From positions 1 through 7,121 of the forward strand of contig JABMPV010000074.1 of the NCBI GenBank assembly GCA_013202595.1: a stretch of 7,121 nucleotides of DNA, given 5' to 3'. The translations under genes were made by a program, and so were the position numbers. Below the pieces are notes generated by a model. That model had not been told where the DNA came from and did not search any database. It was given only the letters and a program-made list of their open reading frames with translations. The first letter of the stretch is position 1. Every line of letters starts with the position of its first letter. Shown piece by piece: positions 4,508 through 7,121 of this stretch. Source of the stretch: a bacterium. GTDB lineage: Bacteria; Actinomycetota; Acidimicrobiia; Spongiisociales; UBA11373.

Positions 4508-7003
4508 GTGACGAGCACCACAGGGGGCAGGCAGCCACAGGGCACACTTCAGGGACTCACGCCCGCAGAGGTGGCTGAACGCGAAGCAGCAGGTGCCATC
4601 AACGAGGTCCCGACCGGTCCGAGCAGGACGGTCGCAGAGATCGTCAAGGCCAACATCTTCACGCTGTTCAACGTGCTGCTGGCCATCCTCCTGGTGATCA
4701 TCCTGATCGTCGCCCCCATCCAGGACGCCCTCTTCGCCGGAGTGCTGGTGGCCAACGCCGCCATCGGAATCTTCCAGGAGCTTCGGGCCAAGAAGACCCT
4801 CGACAACCTCGCATTGCTCAACGCCCCCCAGGTCACGGTGATCAGGGGCGGGCGAAATCTCTCCATACCCGTCGATCGGGTGGTGATCGACGAGTTGCTG
4901 CTGCTCGGCCCGGGCGACCAGATCGTCGTGGACGGCTCCGTGGTCAAGGCAGCGACGCTCGAAATCGATGAGTCATTGCTCACGGGCGAATCCGACCCGA
5001 TTCTCAAGGACCTGGGACACGAAGTGCTGTCGGGGTCGTTCGTGTCGTCGGGTAGCGGCGCCTATCGGGCCACACGAGTGGGCCGACACGCTTATGCGGC
5101 CCGACTCGCCGAGGAGGCCAAGAAGTTCACACTCGTCGACAGCGAGCTTCGCAGGGGCATCGACTGGATCCTCAAGGCGATCACGTGGGTGATGGCGCCC
5201 ACGATGGTCCTGCTGGTCTGGAGCCAGCTCCAGGCCAATCCGAGTGTGAAGGAGGCCGTCAGGGTCTCAGTCGGTGGGATGGTGGCGATGATCCCTCAGG
5301 GACTGGTCCTGCTCACCTCGGTGGCTTTCGCCGTCGGCGTGGTCCGTCTGGGCCGCAGGAACGTCCTCGTCCAGGAACTCCCCTCGGTCGAGGGCCTGGC
5401 CAGAGTGGACACGATCTGCTTCGACAAGACCGGCACCCTCACCGAGGGACGGTTGGTCGTCGACTCGCTCGACGTCCTCGCCGCCGATGTCGACCCCCGG
5501 CCCGCGCTCGGCGGATTGGCCGCCTCTGACCCCAGCCCCAACGCGACGCTGCAAGCCATCTCGGAGGCCTTCCCGGCCAAGGCAGGGTGGCTGCCGACGG
5601 CGACTGTGCCCTTCTCATCATCACGCAAGTGGAGCGGCGCGACCTTCGGGTCGGCGGGATCGTGGGTCATCGGTGCACCCGAGATGATCCTCCCCGACGA
5701 TCCAATGGTGGTCGCTAACGTGGCGTCGGCCGCCGCGGCAGGCAAGCGAGTGCTGCTGCTCGCGTCCTCCCCTCACCCGCTGACCGGTGAGCGCCTGCCT
5801 CACGGCATCGAGGCGGTCGCACTGGTCGGTCTCAGCGACCGGATCCGAACCGACGCTGCCGACACGCTCAAGTACTTCGCCGCCCAGGGGGTCGCCGCAA
5901 AGGTGATCTCGGGTGACCACCCGGCCACCGTGGCCGCCATCGCCAGAGAGGTCGGAGTGCCGGGGGCCGACCGCGTCGTCGACGCCAGGACGCTCCCCGA
6001 GGACGATCAGGATGCGCTGGGACGGGCACTCGAAGAAGGAACCGTGTTCGGAAGGGTGACGCCCCACCAGAAGCGGGCCATGGTCCGGGCGCTGCAAGCC
6101 AGGGGGCATGTCGTGGCCATGACCGGCGACGGCGTCAACGACGTGCTCGCCCTCAAGGATGCAGACATCGGCATCGCCATGGGGTCCGGGTCGTCGGCGT
6201 CACGGGCCGTTGCCCAACTCGTGCTCCTCGACGGCTCGTTCGCCACTCTCCCCTCCGTCGTCGGCGAAGGCCGCAGGGTCATCTCCAACATCGAGCGAGT
6301 GGCCAACCTCTTCGTGGTCAAGACGATGTACGCGTTCCTGCTCGCCGTGCTGGTGGGAGTGTTCTCCCGCCCGTTCCCCTTCGTGCCCAGACACCTGACG
6401 CTCGTCGGGACGCTGACGATCGGAGCACCCGCGTTCTTCCTGGCGCTGGCGCCTTCGGCCGATCGGGCCCGCAAGGGCTTCATCCAGAGGGTGCTGCGAT
6501 TCGCAGTCCCGGTGGGCACACTCGCCGCGGTTGCGACCTTCGCCGCCTACGAGATGGCCACCAACGAGGGCGCCCCGCTGATCGAAGCAAGGACACTGGC
6601 GACCCTGGTGCTGCTGTCGATCGGCCTGTTCGCCCTCGAGATCAACTCGCGCCCCATCACACCCGGTCGCCGGATCCTGATTGGCGCGATGGCCCTCACC
6701 TTCCTGTTCGTCCAGGCCAACCAGGGGATGCGGACGTTCTTCGAGTTGGATCTGCCCAGCACGGTGCTGCTGCTCGCCGGCGTCGGCATCGTTGGGATCA
6801 CCGGATCGATCCTCTACGGAGCGCTCACGGCGCTCGGTTGGGTCAAGATGATGCCGGAGTTGATCGGTGAGGACTTGCGCCAGGGAGGAGCATGGGGCGT
6901 CGTCCACTCGGGTATGGATCGGATGCGTGACCGTGCCAGGAGCTTCGGCCAACCCATCGATCCGTCGATGATCGACGACGAACCCGAGCAGCGTCCCGAC
7001 TGA
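4508..7003 (+). CDS. P-type ATPase, CtpE-like (cation pump)
   Basis: An 831-residue integral membrane ATPase. N-terminal GLTPAEVAEREAAGAIN (16-32) is the usual cation-ATPase start. Helices M1-M2 lie at about 50-90. The actuator domain carries LTGES (158-162). M3-M4 lie at 218-280 with MIPQGL (261-266). The phosphorylation motif DKTGT (306-310) has acceptor Asp306. The nucleotide domain has FSSSRKWSG (369-377), then SGDHPAT (468-474) and MTGDGVND (538-545). M5-M10 follow (597-773). The wording around PQGLVLLTSVAF and the DKTGT motif resembles mycobacterial CtpE, reported to act in Ca2+ uptake. However, residues aligned with SERCA Ca2+ ligands are replaced: Glu309 by Gln264, Asn796 by Gly634 and Asp800 by Ile638. 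Substrate and direction are therefore not assigned. The GTG start is chosen from the TACCAT 8 nt upstream and the position of the N-terminal motif. Confidence 0.95.
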   Translation: MTSTTGGRQPQGTLQGLTPAEVAEREAAGAINEVPTGPSRTVAEIVKANIFTLFNVLLAILLVIILIVAPIQDALFAGVLVANAAIGIFQELRAKKTLDNLALLNAPQVTVIRGGRNLSIPVDRVVIDELLLLGPGDQIVVDGSVVKAATLEIDESLLTGESDPILKDLGHEVLSGSFVSSGSGAYRATRVGRHAYAARLAEEAKKFTLVDSELRRGIDWILKAITWVMAPTMVLLVWSQLQANPSVKEAVRVSVGGMVAMIPQGLVLLTSVAFAVGVVRLGRRNVLVQELPSVEGLARVDTICFDKTGTLTEGRLVVDSLDVLAADVDPRPALGGLAASDPSPNATLQAISEAFPAKAGWLPTATVPFSSSRKWSGATFGSAGSWVIGAPEMILPDDPMVVANVASAAAAGKRVLLLASSPHPLTGERLPHGIEAVALVGLSDRIRTDAADTLKYFAAQGVAAKVISGDHPATVAAIAREVGVPGADRVVDARTLPEDDQDALGRALEEGTVFGRVTPHQKRAMVRALQARGHVVAMTGDGVNDVLALKDADIGIAMGSGSSASRAVAQLVLLDGSFATLPSVVGEGRRVISNIERVANLFVVKTMYAFLLAVLVGVFSRPFPFVPRHLTLVGTLTIGAPAFFLALAPSADRARKGFIQRVLRFAVPVGTLAAVATFAAYEMATNEGAPLIEARTLATLVLLSIGLFALEINSRPITPGRRILIGAMALTFLFVQANQGMRTFFELDLPSTVLLLAGVGIVGITGSILYGALTALGWVKMMPELIGEDLRQGGAWGVVHSGMDRMRDRARSFGQPIDPSMIDDEPEQRPD

Positions 7004-7020
7004 GCGGCCTCATCCCAACA

Positions 7021-7046
7021 ACCGGCGCATCACCCATTCCGCCGGT
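7021..7046 (+). terminator. GC-rich hairpin after the ATPase gene
   Basis: ACCGGCG (7021-7027) pairs perfectly with CGCCGGT (7040-7046) around a 12-nt loop, 17 nt after the ATPase stop codon. No T-run follows. Such stem-only structures are often proposed as terminators in high-GC actinobacteria, but the sequence alone does not prove it. Confidence 0.35.
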
Positions 7047-7073
7047 CCGGGGCGAGCCTATCTGGACGCGCTC

Positions 7074-7121
7074 CTAGTGCTCTGACCACAAACGTTTGCC
7101 GCGTTCACGACGGCCAGATGA
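7074..7121 (-). repeat. Right copy of the 48-bp inverted repeat
   Basis: This is the reverse complement of 46-93 with one difference (position 7083, partner of 84). Identity continues to the last base, so the copy is probably cut by the window edge. On the minus strand it reads out of the edge towards the ATPase gene and shows the same open frames and stop codons as the left copy: TGA at 7107-7105, or TAG at 7076-7074. It lacks a -10 element, since the bases after TAG are GAG rather than TCT. Confidence 0.93.
7089..7098. promoter_or_regulatory. LacI/PurR-like operator candidate (right)
   Basis: The second exact copy of CAAACGTTTG, inside the right inverted repeat. No gene start is visible beside it in the window. 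Any target would lie beyond the right edge, or the palindrome may simply be carried by the repeat. Confidence 0.3.

Noticed and set aside
46..7121. Classical transposon with terminal inverted repeats
   Set aside because: There is no transposase or integrase, the cargo is ordinary cellular genes, and target duplications cannot be seen because the right end is cut off.
1..7121. tRNA, rRNA, CRISPR array or riboswitch
   Set aside because: I read both strands and the short gaps and saw no cloverleaf, spaced repeats or recognisable aptamer core. The gaps are too short for most such elements.

Overview
The window reads as chromosomal DNA of a high-GC Gram-positive bacterium, most likely an actinomycete-type lineage (Actinomycetota). 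Four things support this. The coding regions are strongly biased to G/C in third codon position. One protein closely matches the Mycobacterium Rv3369 type of PPOX-class enzyme. The large P-type ATPase is of the mycobacterial CtpE kind. Five genes carry a TANNNT -10 element 6-8 nt before the start codon, the arrangement of leaderless actinobacterial mRNAs. No rRNA, tRNA, phage, transposase, CRISPR or plasmid gene is visible.

Layout: eight genes, all on the + strand, fill about 97% of the window. In order they are: a hotdog-fold acyl-CoA thioesterase (103-501), a GNAT acetyltransferase 4 nt behind it (506-991), a membrane sensor histidine kinase (1034-2068; start could be 1010), a tandem double-GNAT acetyltransferase (2114-3091), a PPOX-class flavin/F420 enzyme of the Rv3369 type (3118-3534), a thioredoxin-like protein with an unusual GCQPC active site (3602-4012), a small four-helix membrane protein built from an internal duplication (4035-4403), and an 831-residue CtpE-like P-type ATPase (4508-7003). 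No gap exceeds about 120 bases.

The genes are packed in one direction, but most have their own leaderless promoter, so this is better seen as a series of small transcription units than one operon. The clearest co-transcribed pair is thioesterase-GNAT, possibly with the kinase. No single pathway is evident. The thioredoxin, PPOX protein, membrane protein and cation pump could belong to redox and envelope homeostasis, but that is inference.

The most unusual structure is at the edges. Bases 46-93 recur as an inverted copy at 7074-7121 with 47 of 48 positions matching. The right copy runs to the last base of the window, so the true repeat may be longer. Each copy holds the perfect palindrome CAAACGTTTG, which resembles a LacI/PurR-family operator. 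In the left copy it lies just upstream of the thioesterase promoter. The repeat may be the 3' end of a duplicated gene, a dispersed intergenic element, or the reason an assembly stopped here; the sequence alone does not decide.
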